From positions 357,472 to 421,471 of the forward strand of contig NZ_JSYZ01000001.1 of the NCBI RefSeq assembly GCF_001293465.1: a stretch of DNA of 64,000 bases, written 5' to 3'. Position 1 is the first letter of the stretch; each line of letters starts with the position of its first letter. The stretch comes from Pseudomonas asplenii. GTDB taxonomy: Bacteria > Pseudomonadota > Gammaproteobacteria > Pseudomonadales > Pseudomonadaceae. Shown one piece after another: positions 10,469-20,765 of the stretch. The notes under the pieces were generated by a model. It did not search any database. It was not told the DNA's origin and saw only the letters and a program-made list of their open reading frames with translations. The translations under genes were made by a program, and so were the position numbers.

Positions 10469-11443
10469 ATGAGCCAATCCAGCGACCTGATTCAATCGGC
10501 ACAACGCACCATCCGCCTCGAAGTAGAAGCCGTGGAAGGCTTGTTGGCCCACATCGACGCAGATTTCGTACGCGCTTGCGAGATGATTCTGGCCAGCAAG
10601 GGCCGCGTGGTCGTGCTCGGCATGGGCAAGTCCGGGCACATCGGCAACAAGATCGCCGCGACCCTGGCGAGCACCGGCACCCCGGCCTTCTTCGTCCACC
10701 CGGCCGAGGCCAGCCACGGCGACATGGGCATGATCACCCGGGATGACGTCATCCTGGCCCTGTCGAACTCCGGCTCGACCTCGGAAATAGTCACCCTGCT
10801 GCCGCTGATCAAGCGCCTGGGCATCCAGCTGATCAGCCTGACCGGCAACCCGGACTCGCCGCTGGCCAAGGCCGCCGAAGTCAACCTCAACGCCCGCATC
10901 GAACACGAGGCCTGCCCGCTGAACCTGGCACCCACCTCGTCGACCACCGCAGCCCTGGTGATGGGCGATGCCCTGGCCGTCGCCCTGCTCGAAGCCCGTG
11001 GTTTCACCGCCGAAGACTTCGCGTTCTCCCATCCGGGCGGTGCCCTGGGGCGGCGCCTGCTGCTGAAAGTGGAAAACGTCATGCACGCCGGCGACGAGTT
11101 GCCACAGGTGCTGCGCGGTACCCTGCTGAAAAACGCGCTGATGGAAATGACTCGCAAGGGCCTGGGCATGACCGTGATCGTCGAAGCCGACGGTCGCCTC
11201 GCCGGGATCTTCACCGATGGCGACCTGCGTCGCACCCTGGATCGCACCATCGACATCCACAGCGCCCTGATCGAAGAGGTCATGACCCCTCACGGCAAGA
11301 CCGCCCGGGCCGAGATGCTCGCCGCCGAGGCCCTGAAGATCATGGAAGACCATAAAATCAGCGCCCTGGTGGTGGTCGATGACGAGGATCGCCCGGTCGG
11401 CGCCTTGAACATGCACGACCTGCTGCGCGCCGGAGTAATGTAA
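10469..11443 (+). CDS. kdsD: Arabinose-5-phosphate isomerase
   Basis: 324 residues. An N-terminal SIS (sugar isomerase) domain (about 40-175, with GMGKSGHIGNKIA and SNSGSTSEI) is followed by two CBS domains (about 200-324). It interconverts ribulose-5-phosphate and D-arabinose-5-phosphate, the first step towards Kdo, the inner-core sugar of LPS. It opens the kdsD-kdsC-lptC-lptA-lptB operon that makes Kdo and moves LPS to the cell surface. Confidence 0.96.
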   Translation: MSQSSDLIQSAQRTIRLEVEAVEGLLAHIDADFVRACEMILASKGRVVVLGMGKSGHIGNKIAATLASTGTPAFFVHPAEASHGDMGMITRDDVILALSNSGSTSEIVTLLPLIKRLGIQLISLTGNPDSPLAKAAEVNLNARIEHEACPLNLAPTSSTTAALVMGDALAVALLEARGFTAEDFAFSHPGGALGRRLLLKVENVMHAGDELPQVLRGTLLKNALMEMTRKGLGMTVIVEADGRLAGIFTDGDLRRTLDRTIDIHSALIEEVMTPHGKTARAEMLAAEALKIMEDHKISALVVVDDEDRPVGALNMHDLLRAGVM

Positions 11444-11968
11444 ATGAGCACTGATCTGCTGCAACGCGGCAAGAACATCAAGCTGGCGGTATTCGACGTC
11501 GACGGCGTCCTTACCGACGGTCGCCTGTACTTCCTCGAGGATGGCAGCGAGTTCAAGTCGTTCAGCACCCTGGACGGCCAGGGTATCAAGATGCTGATGG
11601 CGGCTGGCGTGCAAACCGCTATCATCAGCGGCCGCAAGACCGTGCTGGTCGAGCGACGCGCCAGGAACCTGGGCATCCCCCATGTGTTCCAGGGCCGCGA
11701 AGACAAGCTGGTGGTGCTTGACGCCCTGCTCGCCCAACTCGGCCTAGACTATGAACAGGTCGCCTATCTGGGCGACGACCTGCCTGACCTGCCGGTGATC
11801 CGCCGCGTCGGCCTGGGCATGGCCGTGGCCAATGCCGCGAGCTTCGTGCGCGAACACGCCCACGGCGTGACCCAGGCACGTGGCGGCGAGGGCGCCGCGC
11901 GCGAATTCTGCGAGCTGATCCTGCGCGCCCAGGACAGCCTTGAAGCGGCCCACGCCGCCTACCTGTAG
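11444..11968 (+). CDS. kdsC: 3-deoxy-D-manno-octulosonate 8-phosphate phosphatase
   Basis: 174 residues, a tetrameric HAD-family phosphatase without a cap domain. The nucleophile motif DVDGVLTDG is near residue 19, with the second motif IISGR and the third GDDLPDLPV. It removes phosphate from Kdo-8-P in the cytoplasm. Its ATG follows the kdsD stop with no gap. Confidence 0.96.
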   Translation: MSTDLLQRGKNIKLAVFDVDGVLTDGRLYFLEDGSEFKSFSTLDGQGIKMLMAAGVQTAIISGRKTVLVERRARNLGIPHVFQGREDKLVVLDALLAQLGLDYEQVAYLGDDLPDLPVIRRVGLGMAVANAASFVREHAHGVTQARGGEGAAREFCELILRAQDSLEAAHAAYL

Positions 11969-11976
11969 AGCCTTTT

Positions 11977-12549
11977 ATGCTGAACAAGAAGATTCGCAAC
12001 ATTCTGCTGTTCGGAGTCATTGCCGCCCTGTTCGCGGCCGTTGGCTACTGGAACATCAGCCCGGAACGCTTCCTGGAACAGACGGCCGCACCGGTGGACA
12101 ACAATGCCATCGACTACTATGCGATCAATGCCCATAGCGTCCAGTACATGCCCGACGGCAAGGTGCAGTACGACATGACCGGTGACAAGGTCGAGCATCT
12201 CAAGGTTTCCGACGTCACCCTGGTGACCAAGCCGGACCTGCAGGTCTACCGCGGCACCGCGTTCCCCTGGCACGTCCAGAGCGAACGCGCCGAGGTCAAC
12301 CCGGACGGCACCGAGGTCGAGCTGATCGACTCGGTACGGGTCGCGCGCACCGACGAAAAGCAGCGCCATGTCATCATTACCACGACCCGGATGACAGTAT
12401 TCCCACAGAAGCAATATGCGCAGACCGAGCAAGCCGTTAGAATCGACGGCCCCAACGGCGTGACCACGGGCAAGGGCATGAAAGCCTATCTGGAAGAAAG
12501 CAGGATGCACCTGCTATCGAACGTAAGAGGACAGTATGAGTCTCGTTAA
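11977..12549 (+). CDS. lptC: LPS export protein LptC
   Basis: 190 residues. A single N-terminal membrane anchor (about 7-23) is followed by a periplasmic beta-jellyroll. LptC receives LPS from LptB2FG and hands it to LptA. It overlaps lptA by 14 bases, and its position between kdsC and lptA is decisive because the sequence itself is weakly conserved. Confidence 0.94.
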   Translation: MLNKKIRNILLFGVIAALFAAVGYWNISPERFLEQTAAPVDNNAIDYYAINAHSVQYMPDGKVQYDMTGDKVEHLKVSDVTLVTKPDLQVYRGTAFPWHVQSERAEVNPDGTEVELIDSVRVARTDEKQRHVIITTTRMTVFPQKQYAQTEQAVRIDGPNGVTTGKGMKAYLEESRMHLLSNVRGQYESR

Positions 12550-13081
12550 AACCCTCCCTATTTTGCTCAGCCTGGGCGCAGCACTGGGAAGCGTGAGCGC
12601 CTGGGCTCTGCCGAACGACAGCGAGCAGCCCATCCGCATTCAAGCTGACGACGCTCAACTGGATGACAAGCAGGGCATCGCCACCTACAAGGGCGACGTC
12701 ATCATCACTCAGGGTTCGATGATCGTTAAGGGCAACACCGTGACGCTCACCCGGACCAAGGACGGCGCCATCGACGTGGTGACCTCCGTGGGCAACCTGG
12801 CCTACTTCGAGCAGAAGCAGAAAGCCACCGACCCGCAGCCGGTCCGCGGCTACGGCAAGACCATCCAGTACCATGCCCAGCAGAACCGCATCGTCCTGAT
12901 CGACCAGGCCAAGGTGGTCAACGAAGGCAACACCACCGAAGGCGAGAAGATCGTCTACGACACGGTGAAACAGGTGGCAACCGCCGGTCGCGCCAACGGC
13001 AGCCCGATCACCACGCCGCGCCAGCGCATCGACATGGTTATCCAGCCGAAAAAGAAAACTGACGAGCACAAGGCCCAGTAA
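12536..13081 (+). CDS. lptA: Periplasmic LPS-binding protein LptA
   Basis: 181 residues. A signal peptide (cleavage near VSAWA-LP, about residue 23) is followed by the OstA beta-jellyroll ([23 protein letters not shown] is split across its first strands; QADDAQLDD is the family hallmark). Head-to-tail LptA molecules form the bridge carrying LPS from LptC to LptD/E. The lysine-rich C-terminus looks disordered. Stop and lptB start share one base (TAATG). Confidence 0.95.
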   Translation: MSLVKTLPILLSLGAALGSVSAWALPNDSEQPIRIQADDAQLDDKQGIATYKGDVIITQGSMIVKGNTVTLTRTKDGAIDVVTSVGNLAYFEQKQKATDPQPVRGYGKTIQYHAQQNRIVLIDQAKVVNEGNTTEGEKIVYDTVKQVATAGRANGSPITTPRQRIDMVIQPKKKTDEHKAQ

Positions 13082-13806
13082 TGGCAATTCTGAAAGCCCA
13101 GCATCTGGCCAAGGCCTATAAAAGTCGCCAGGTCGTGCGTGACGTCAGCCTGTCGATCGAAAGCGGACAGATCGTCGGCCTGCTCGGCCCCAACGGTGCT
13201 GGCAAGACCACCTGTTTCTACATGATCGTCGGCCTGGTCCAGGCCGACCAGGGTCGCGTGCTGATCGACGACCAGGACGTCAGCCACCAGCCGATGCACG
13301 GCCGCGCCCGCGCCGGGATCGGCTACCTGCCCCAGGAAGCCTCGATTTTCCGCAAGCTGTCGGTGGCCGACAACATCATGGCGATCCTCGAGACCCGCAA
13401 GGACCTCGACAAGGCCGCCCGTCGCAAGGAACTGGAAAGCCTGCTGCAGGAATTCCATATCAGCCACATCCGTGACAACCTCGGCATGAGCCTGTCCGGT
13501 GGTGAACGACGCCGCGTGGAAATCGCCCGTGCCCTGGCCACCGCGCCGAAGTTCATCCTGCTGGACGAACCGTTCGCCGGCGTCGACCCGATTTCCGTGG
13601 GCGACATCAAGCAGATCATCCATCACCTCAAGGCCAAGGGCATCGGTGTACTGATCACCGACCACAACGTCCGCGAGACCCTGGATATCTGTGAAACCGC
13701 CTATATCGTCAACGATGGACAACTGATCGCCGAAGGCGATTCGCAAACCATCCTGGCCAACGAACTGGTCAAGGAAGTCTATCTGGGCCACGAGTTCCGC
13801 CTGTAA
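13081..13806 (+). CDS. lptB: LPS export ABC transporter ATPase LptB
   Basis: 241 residues, an ABC ATPase with Walker [10 protein letters not shown] (about 38-46), signature [14 protein letters not shown], Walker [14 protein letters not shown] and an H-loop in ITDHNVRE. It dimerises and drives LptFG, extracting LPS from the inner membrane. LptF and LptG are encoded elsewhere. Last gene of the kds-lpt operon. Confidence 0.97.
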   Translation: MAILKAQHLAKAYKSRQVVRDVSLSIESGQIVGLLGPNGAGKTTCFYMIVGLVQADQGRVLIDDQDVSHQPMHGRARAGIGYLPQEASIFRKLSVADNIMAILETRKDLDKAARRKELESLLQEFHISHIRDNLGMSLSGGERRRVEIARALATAPKFILLDEPFAGVDPISVGDIKQIIHHLKAKGIGVLITDHNVRETLDICETAYIVNDGQLIAEGDSQTILANELVKEVYLGHEFRL

Positions 13807-13917
13807 GCATCGGGGAACCCAATACCCGCCTGAGCGCATGAGTTTTCGATAAAAACCACCGCTTTTTCCGGCTTTTTATTGTTACAGCGCTCTAGGCAAA
13901 CACTCCGGTTTCGGGCA

Positions 13918-13923
13918 TATAAT
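13918..13923 (+). promoter_or_regulatory. Possible -10 box upstream of rpoN
   Basis: A perfect TATAAT lies 78 bases before the rpoN ATG in the 194-base lptB-rpoN gap. No convincing -35 box is visible at the right distance. Confidence 0.35.
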
Positions 13924-14000
13924 TTGCTTATGTTTGGCGCTCCGGCGCCCTGTAGTGGATGGCGCATGCGCGCCGGCAAATAAGGTGTTAAGCCCCTGCC

Positions 14001-15497
14001 ATGAAACCATCGCTAGTCCTTAAAATGGGCCAGCAGCTGACGATGACGCCGCAGCTGCAACAGGCCATCCGCCTGCTCCAATTGTCGACCCTGGATCTTC
14101 AGCAGGAAATCCAGGAAGCCCTGGAATCCAATCCGATGCTCGAACGCCAGGAAGAAGGCGACGACTTCGATAACAGCGATCCAATGGCCGACAAGGCCGA
14201 GCAGAACACCACGCCCGAAATCCCGGAAACCTCCTACCAGCAGGAAACCGCCCCCACCGTCGACAACATCGACGAAGGCGAGTGGAGCGAACGCATTCCG
14301 AACGAACTCCCGGTCGACACCGCCTGGGAAGACGTCTACCAGACCAGCGCCAGCAGCCTGCCCGGCAACGATGACGACGAGTGGGACTTCACCACCCGCA
14401 CTTCGGCCGGCGAAAGCCTGCAAAGCCACCTGCTGTGGCAACTGAACCTGGCTCCGATGTCCGACACCGATCGCCTGATCGCCGTGACCCTGATCGACTG
14501 CATCAACAACCAGGGCTACCTGGACGAGACCCTCGAAGAGATTCTCGAAGCGTTCGACCCGGAGCTGGACATCGAACTCGACGAGATCGAGGCCGTCCTG
14601 CATCGCATCCAGCAGTTCGAGCCCGCCGGCATCGGCGCGCGCAACCTCGGCGAATGCCTGCTGCTGCAACTGCGCCAGCTGCCGGCCAAGACCCCCTGGC
14701 TGAACGAGGCCAAGCGCCTGGTCACCGATTTCATCGACCTGCTGGGCAGCCGCGACTACAGTCAGTTGATGCGGCGCATGAAACTCAAGGAAGACGAACT
14801 GCGCCAGGTCATCGAACTGGTACAGAGCCTCAACCCGCGCCCCGGCTCGCAGATCGAGTCGACCGAAGCCGAGTACGTGGTCCCCGACGTGATCGTGCGC
14901 AAGGACAACGAACGCTGGCTGGTGGAACTGAACCAGGAATCGGTGCCACGCCTGCGGGTCAACCCGCAGTACGCCGGCTTCGTCCGCCGTGCCGACACCA
15001 GTGCCGACAACACCTTCATGCGCAACCAGTTGCAGGAGGCGCGCTGGTTCATCAAGAGCCTGCAGAGCCGCAACGAGACGCTGATGAAGGTCGCCACCCA
15101 GATCGTCGAGCATCAGCGCGGTTTCCTGGAGTACGGCGACGAGGCGATGAAGCCGCTGGTGCTGCACGACATCGCCGAAGCGGTGGGCATGCACGAGTCG
15201 ACCATTTCCCGGGTCACCACCCAGAAATTCATGCATACCCCCCGCGGTATCTACGAACTGAAATACTTTTTCTCCAGCCACGTCAGCACTTCCGAAGGCG
15301 GCGAATGCTCGTCCACGGCGATCCGCGCGATCATCAAGAAACTGGTGGCGGCGGAAAATCAGAAAAAGCCGTTGAGTGACAGCAAGATCGCTGGTTTACT
15401 GGAGGCACAAGGCATTCAGGTCGCCCGTCGTACCGTCGCCAAGTACCGCGAGTCCCTCGGAATCGCGCCTTCCAGCGAACGGAAGCGGTTGATGTAA
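14001..15497 (+). CDS. rpoN: RNA polymerase sigma-54 factor
   Basis: 498 residues. The N-terminal glutamine-rich activator-interacting region (about 1-50, [20 protein letters not shown]) is followed by an acidic linker (about 50-130), a core-binding region, and the C-terminal DNA-binding part with a helix-turn-helix and the invariant RpoN box [10 protein letters not shown] (475-484). It directs polymerase to -24/-12 promoters for nitrogen use, flagella and other functions, and needs AAA+ activators. First gene of the rpoN-hpf-ptsN-rapZ-ptsO cluster. Confidence 0.98.
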   Translation: MKPSLVLKMGQQLTMTPQLQQAIRLLQLSTLDLQQEIQEALESNPMLERQEEGDDFDNSDPMADKAEQNTTPEIPETSYQQETAPTVDNIDEGEWSERIPNELPVDTAWEDVYQTSASSLPGNDDDEWDFTTRTSAGESLQSHLLWQLNLAPMSDTDRLIAVTLIDCINNQGYLDETLEEILEAFDPELDIELDEIEAVLHRIQQFEPAGIGARNLGECLLLQLRQLPAKTPWLNEAKRLVTDFIDLLGSRDYSQLMRRMKLKEDELRQVIELVQSLNPRPGSQIESTEAEYVVPDVIVRKDNERWLVELNQESVPRLRVNPQYAGFVRRADTSADNTFMRNQLQEARWFIKSLQSRNETLMKVATQIVEHQRGFLEYGDEAMKPLVLHDIAEAVGMHESTISRVTTQKFMHTPRGIYELKYFFSSHVSTSEGGECSSTAIRAIIKKLVAAENQKKPLSDSKIAGLLEAQGIQVARRTVAKYRESLGIAPSSERKRLM

Positions 15498-15576
15498 CCG
15501 CCGGGCGTGCCGCAGCGTTCCAGTGGCAAGCCATCAGGCTTGCCGCTTTATGCACTGGCAACGAAGGAGAAGCTGT

Positions 15577-15882
15577 ATGCAAGTCAACATCAGTGGACAC
15601 CAACTGGAAGTGACCGAACCACTGCGTGTCTATATCGGTGAAAAACTCGACCGATTGGAACGCCACTTCGACAAGATCACCAACGTACAGGTGACAATGG
15701 CCGTCGAGAAACTGAAGCAGAAAATCGAGGCCACTTTGCATATCCACGGCGGCGAGGTGGTTGCCAATGCAGAACATGACGACATGTATGCAGCAATCGA
15801 CCTGCTGACCGACAAGCTCGACCGCCAACTGAAAAAGCACAAGGAAAAGAACCTGCACCTGCTCCAAGGTACGGGTCGTTAA
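15577..15882 (+). CDS. hpf: Ribosome hibernation-promoting factor, short form
   Basis: 101 residues from MQVNISGHQLEVTEPLR, preceded by GGAG at a good distance; the open frame further upstream is not family-like. One S30AE domain, no C-terminal dimerisation domain, so short HPF. It binds the 30S decoding region in stationary phase and helps form 100S dimers; in P. aeruginosa HPF preserves ribosomes during starvation. Conserved position between rpoN and ptsN. Confidence 0.94.
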   Translation: MQVNISGHQLEVTEPLRVYIGEKLDRLERHFDKITNVQVTMAVEKLKQKIEATLHIHGGEVVANAEHDDMYAAIDLLTDKLDRQLKKHKEKNLHLLQGTGR

Positions 15883-15891
15883 CACCCTCCC

Positions 15892-16356
15892 ATGATTCGA
15901 CTTGAAAATATCCTGACCCCCGGCCGTTCCCTGGTGAACGTGCCGGGCGGCAGTAAAAAGCGTGCACTCGAACAAATTGCCAACCTGATCAGCCGCGAAG
16001 TGCCCGATCTGGAGATGCAGGATGTCTACGAGAGCCTGATCGCCCGGGAAAAACTCGGCTCCACCGGCTTTGGCAATGGCATCGCCATCCCCCACTGCCG
16101 GCTCAAGGGCTGCGAAGCGCCCATCAGTGCCCTGATGCACCTGGACGCCCCTATCGATTTCGACGCCATCGACGGCGCCCCGGTCGACCTGCTGTTCGTG
16201 CTGCTGGTCCCGCAGGCTGCCACCGATGCGCACCTGGAACTGCTGCGGCAGATTGCCAGCATGCTGGACCGCAAGGAGGTGCGCGACCGCCTGCGTAGCG
16301 CACCAAGCAATGAAGCCCTGTATCAGGTTGTCCTGGACGTGCAGAACGGTCAGTAA
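15892..16356 (+). CDS. ptsN: Nitrogen PTS enzyme IIA
   Basis: 154 residues, a PTS EIIA type-2 domain. The phosphorylated histidine is His68 in [13 protein letters not shown]. It receives phosphate from PtsP through NPr (PtsO) and acts in regulation rather than sugar uptake, tying nitrogen and carbon status to sigma-54 output, potassium transport and polymer storage. Confidence 0.96.
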   Translation: MIRLENILTPGRSLVNVPGGSKKRALEQIANLISREVPDLEMQDVYESLIAREKLGSTGFGNGIAIPHCRLKGCEAPISALMHLDAPIDFDAIDGAPVDLLFVLLVPQAATDAHLELLRQIASMLDRKEVRDRLRSAPSNEALYQVVLDVQNGQ

Positions 16357-16358
16357 CC

Positions 16359-17216
16359 ATGCGCTTGATCATCGTCAGCGGCCGCTCCGGCTCAGGTAAA
16401 AGCACCGCCCTCGACGTACTCGAGGACAGCGGCTATTACTGCATCGACAACTTGCCGGCCGGGTTGCTGCCGGAACTGGCCGAACGGGCGTTGATCCATA
16501 CCGAGCTGGCGCAACCGCTGGTCGCCGTGTCCATCGACGCGCGCAACCTGCCCAGCCACCTGTCACGTTTCCCCGAACTGCTGGACGAAGTCCGCGGCCG
16601 ACATATCCAGTGCGACGTGCTGTACCTGGATGCCGATGAGGAAACCCTGCTCAAGCGTTTCTCCGAGACCCGTCGACGCCACCCCCTGAGCAGCGCCAAC
16701 CGCTCGTTGGCCGAAGCCATCCGCGACGAGAGCAACCTGCTGGGGCCGATTGCCGACCTGGCGGACCTCAAGGTCAACACCACCAATCTCAACCTCTACC
16801 AGTTGCGCGATACCATCAAGCTGCGGCTGCTGAACCAGCCGGAACCGGGCACCGCATTTCTGGTAGAATCGTTCGGCTTCAAGCGCGGCATGCCGGTGGA
16901 CGCCGACCTGGTGTTCGACGTGCGCTGCCTGCCCAACCCGTATTGGAAACCGGAACTGCGCGAGCAGTCCGGGCTCGACCAGCCGGTAGCCGAATACCTC
17001 GCCGCACAGCCGGACGTCGAGGAGATGTTCCAGGACATTTCCAGCTACCTGCTCAAATGGTTGCCACGCTTCGCCGCCAGCAACCGTGCTTACGTCACCA
17101 TTGCCATTGGCTGCACCGGCGGGCACCACCGCTCCGTCTACCTGACCGAGCGCCTGGGTCAGTTGTTGCAGCAGTCCCTGAAGAACGTCCAGGTCCGCCA
17201 CCGCGACCTTAGCTGA
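16359..17216 (+). CDS. rapZ: RNase adapter protein RapZ (nucleotide-binding)
   Basis: 285 residues. N-terminal P-loop GRSGSGKS (8-15) and a C-terminal domain with [12 protein letters not shown]. In E. coli RapZ senses glucosamine-6-phosphate and directs RNase E to the sRNA GlmZ, controlling glmS. Pseudomonas is not known to me to use GlmY/GlmZ the same way, so its exact target here is open. It starts 2 bases after ptsN. Confidence 0.93.
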   Translation: MRLIIVSGRSGSGKSTALDVLEDSGYYCIDNLPAGLLPELAERALIHTELAQPLVAVSIDARNLPSHLSRFPELLDEVRGRHIQCDVLYLDADEETLLKRFSETRRRHPLSSANRSLAEAIRDESNLLGPIADLADLKVNTTNLNLYQLRDTIKLRLLNQPEPGTAFLVESFGFKRGMPVDADLVFDVRCLPNPYWKPELREQSGLDQPVAEYLAAQPDVEEMFQDISSYLLKWLPRFAASNRAYVTIAIGCTGGHHRSVYLTERLGQLLQQSLKNVQVRHRDLS

Positions 17217-17232
17217 AAGGATCACCATCGCG

Positions 17233-17505
17233 ATGCCCGCTCTGGAAATCGAAATCATCAACAAGCTGGGCCTGCATGCCCGCGCTTCAGCGAAGTTCGT
17301 CGGCGTTGCCGGCCAGTATCCCTGCCAGATCCGGGTCGGGCGCACGCCCGAAAGCATGGTCGACGGCAAGAGCATCATGGCCATGATGATGCTGGCTGCG
17401 GGCAAGGGCACCCGGATCCACATAAAGACTGAAGGCGAACAGGAAGACGAGGCCATGGCGGCGTTGGTGGCGTTGATCAACAACTACTTCGACGAAGGCG
17501 AATAA
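17233..17505 (+). CDS. ptsO: Nitrogen PTS phosphocarrier NPr (HPr-like)
   Basis: 90 residues, an HPr fold. The phosphorylated histidine is His15 in KLGLHARAS, and VDGKSIMAMMML holds the regulatory-serine-region motif. It relays phosphate from PtsP (EI-Ntr, encoded elsewhere) to PtsN. Last gene of the rpoN cluster. Confidence 0.95.
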   Translation: MPALEIEIINKLGLHARASAKFVGVAGQYPCQIRVGRTPESMVDGKSIMAMMMLAAGKGTRIHIKTEGEQEDEAMAALVALINNYFDEGE

Positions 17506-17515
17506 CCCCCCCTGC

Positions 17516-17535
17516 GGAGCGGGCAAGCCCGCTCC
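17516..17535. repeat. Short perfect hairpin after ptsO
   Basis: GGAGCGGGC, AA, GCCCGCTCC form a perfect palindrome 10 bases after the ptsO stop. It looks like a single REP-type unit. It has no following T-run, so it is not a classical terminator, though it may protect the mRNA end. Confidence 0.6.
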
Positions 17536-17586
17536 CCCATCAGCGCTGGGTAGCAGGCCTGCCTGCAGCGGATAACCTGCCGCTGA

Positions 17587-17715
17587 TCAGGCACCCGCCA
17601 GCCAGCCGAACAACCGGGCAACGAGCAGCACCACTCCAGCCAGCAACAACAGCCAGCCAACTCCCTGGCGAAATCGTCGCCCTCTGCTCATTGCCACGGC
17701 ATCTGTCTCCATCAT
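17587..17715 (-). CDS. Possible 42-residue single-pass membrane protein downstream of sodA
   Basis: From tandem ATGs at 17715 the minus strand encodes a 42-residue product: MMETDAVAMSRGRRFRQGVG, then a hydrophobic run of about 20 residues (WLLLLAGVVLLVARLFGWLA) and a stop. A basic patch (RGRRFR) before the helix predicts an inside N-terminus. It lies 28 bases after the sodA stop on the same strand, so could be the last gene of the fagA operon. The Shine-Dalgarno is poor. I do not recognise a family; the call rests on composition and position. Confidence 0.5.
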   Translation of the reverse strand: MMETDAVAMSRGRRFRQGVGWLLLLAGVVLLVARLFGWLAGA

Positions 17716-17743
17716 CGGCTCTGGATCTTGTGGGTAGTGTGTT

Positions 17744-18355
17744 TTACGCCAGGGCCGCGAGATAACGCCGTTCGACTTCCGGCCAGTTGATCACGTTGTA
17801 GAAAGCATTGATGTATTCCGGGCGACGGTTCTGGTACAGCAGGTAATAGGCATGCTCCCAGACGTCCAGGCCGAGGATCGGCGTATTGCCGTTCATCAGC
17901 GGGCTGTCCTGGTTGCCACTGCTCTCGACCACCAGTTTTTTCTCCGGCGTCACGCTCAGCCACGCCCAGCCGCTGCCGAAACGCGTCAGCGCGGCCTTGG
18001 TGAAGGCTTCCTTGAACGCCTCGAAGCCGCCCAGTTGCTCGTCGATGGCCCGTCCCAGCGCCGCCTCCGGCTCACCGCCCCCCAGCGGGCTCATCACCGC
18101 CCAGAACAGCGAGTGGTTGGCATGGCCGCCACCATGGTTGATCACGGCCGGACGCATGTTTTCCGGCAACTGGCCAACCGCGGCCACCAGCGCCTCGACA
18201 GGCCAGTCGGCCCACTGCGATCCCTCGACAGCCGCATTGAGGTTGGTGACGTAGGTCTGGTGGTGCCTGGTGTAGTGGATCTCCATGGTCTTGGCATCGA
18301 TATGCGGTTCCAGGGCGTCGTAGCTGTAGGGCAGCGCAGGCAAGGCGTAGGGCAT
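17744..18355 (-). CDS. sodA: Manganese superoxide dismutase
   Basis: 203 residues from [20 protein letters not shown], with GGAG 9 bases before the ATG. Metal ligands His27, His81, Asp164 and His168 (DVWEHAYYL) are present. Gly-rich [13 protein letters not shown] and Gln149 (GNQDSP) indicate the Mn type. It converts superoxide to peroxide and oxygen in the cytoplasm. It is the SodM of the Fur-controlled fagA-fumC-orf-sodA operon, which Pseudomonas induces when iron is scarce so that Mn-SOD replaces Fe-SOD. Confidence 0.96.
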   Translation of the reverse strand: MPYALPALPYSYDALEPHIDAKTMEIHYTRHHQTYVTNLNAAVEGSQWADWPVEALVAAVGQLPENMRPAVINHGGGHANHSLFWAVMSPLGGGEPEAALGRAIDEQLGGFEAFKEAFTKAALTRFGSGWAWLSVTPEKKLVVESSGNQDSPLMNGNTPILGLDVWEHAYYLLYQNRRPEYINAFYNVINWPEVERRYLAALA

Positions 18356-18356
18356 T

Positions 18357-18797
18357 TCAATGAACTCCATGTTGATGACTCGACGGGACAGCGCCCGAGG
18401 AGGCCGTCCGGCTGTGCAGCAGGCGGCTGGTGCGGGGGTACTCCCCGTACTCGCTGATGAAGGCCAGCAGTTCGACGTAGGTTTTGCTGCTCTGGTGCAG
18501 CGCGGCCTCACGCAGCGCGACGGGAAGCCGAGTGTCCTGCATCGCCTGCAACAGGCGCTGGTGAATGGCGCACAGGTACTCGACGCTCTCTTCCGGCTGA
18601 TTGAGGCGTAGGTGCAGGTCCGCCAGGTTGTGGTGGGAAATCACGCAGGCGGCCACCGCCTCCTCCGCATCCGGCCAGCGCTCGAACAACACCTGCGCCA
18701 GGGCCAGGGCCTGCAGGTAGTGCTCGCGGGCATCGACCAGCTCGCCAAGGTTGAAATGGCGATTGGCCCTTTCGATCGTGCGTCTCCAGTGTTCCAT
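18357..18797 (-). CDS. Conserved protein of the fumC-sodA operon (PA4469-like), function unknown
   Basis: 146 residues, entirely soluble and helix-rich. [24 protein letters not shown] and the following [24 protein letters not shown] resemble two tetratricopeptide-type helical hairpins (the first 24-residue stretch begins at residue 11). The C-terminal 20 residues are Ser/His-rich and probably disordered. Its stop lies one base before the sodA ATG, so translation is coupled. This is the 'orfX' position of the iron-starvation operon; no function is established to my knowledge. Confidence 0.85.
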   Translation of the reverse strand: MEHWRRTIERANRHFNLGELVDAREHYLQALALAQVLFERWPDAEEAVAACVISHHNLADLHLRLNQPEESVEYLCAIHQRLLQAMQDTRLPVALREAALHQSSKTYVELLAFISEYGEYPRTSRLLHSRTASSGAVPSSHQHGVH

Positions 18798-18823
18798 GAC
18801 GAACCTCCAGACAATGCAGTGGA

Positions 18824-20192
<1,369 letters not shown>

Positions 20193-20200
<8 letters not shown>

Positions 20201-20588
20201 CGGGAAATCCTTGCACCAGTTCAGTCAGGGGAATGGAAGGCAGCAGCGAGCAGTTCGCCAACTGCCAGGCAAAGCTTTGCCAGCGGCGCAGCCGGCAATT
20301 GCATAGCGCCTGGCGCTCCAGATCGCGCAACGGCCGCCAGGCCTGGTCCAGGCATAACGACCGCCAGTGCCAGGGCAACGCGGTATCGGTGGCCGTGTCG
20401 AGCAGCAGGCGAAAGGACGTTGCAGCGATGGTCCAGGGTGAAGTGGGTGTGCAACAGGCCAGGTAGCGGCCCTCGGCGAGGTAATGGTCGATCAGCCGGG
20501 GCTCGTCCGGCAGCAGTGCGCAGCGGATCTGGCGGCTCATCCAGCGCCAGCTGTCCAAATAGGGTTGCTCATGCAAGGCAGAACTCAT
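20193..20588 (-). CDS. fagA: Fur-associated protein FagA
   Basis: 131 residues, rich in Trp, Leu, Arg and Cys (YLACCTPT, LCNCRLRRW), with no known domain. It is the first gene of the iron-starvation operon, overlaps fumC by 8 bases and has a Fur box immediately upstream. The P. aeruginosa homologue is named for this association; the biochemical role is unknown. Confidence 0.88.
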
Positions 20589-20603
20589 GACCCAGGCTCA
20601 TTC

Positions 20604-20639
20604 GATAATGAGATTTATTATTATACGATATTGATAATC
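20604..20639 (-). promoter_or_regulatory. Fur box and overlapping promoter of fagA-fumC-orf-sodA
   Basis: Bases 20604-20622 match the 19-base Fur consensus (GATAATGATAATCATTATC) at 15 of 19 positions. A further degenerate half continues to GATAATC at 20633-20639. On the minus strand a perfect TATAAT lies inside it (20625-20620), so bound Fur would block polymerase. Confidence 0.85.
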
Positions 20640-20655
20640 AAAACAACGCTGACGA

Positions 20656-20692
20656 AGCGAGCCTGTCCCCCTCCTTGAGGGACAGGCTCGCT
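20656..20692. repeat. 14-bp perfect inverted repeat between pmbA and fagA
   Basis: AGCGAGCCTGTCCC is repeated inverted after a 9-base loop as GGGACAGGCTCGCT. It lies beside the pmbA terminator and in the far upstream region of fagA. No T-run follows on either strand; it looks like a REP-family relic or a protein-binding palindrome. Confidence 0.65.
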
Positions 20693-20708
20693 CAGGGTGG
20701 CGTCGGCA

Positions 20709-20744
20709 CAAAAAAAGGCGCGTCGCTTGAGCGACGCGCCTTTT
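20709..20744 (-). terminator. Rho-independent terminator of pmbA
   Basis: GGCGCGTCGC, TTGA, GCGACGCGCC form a perfect 10-bp stem flanked by an A-run (20709-20716) and a T-run (20741-20744). On the minus strand the stem is followed by eight pyrimidine-rich bases, mostly T, directly after pmbA. Confidence 0.88.
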
Positions 20745-20765
20745 CGTTCGGGTTGCGGCGGTGGA

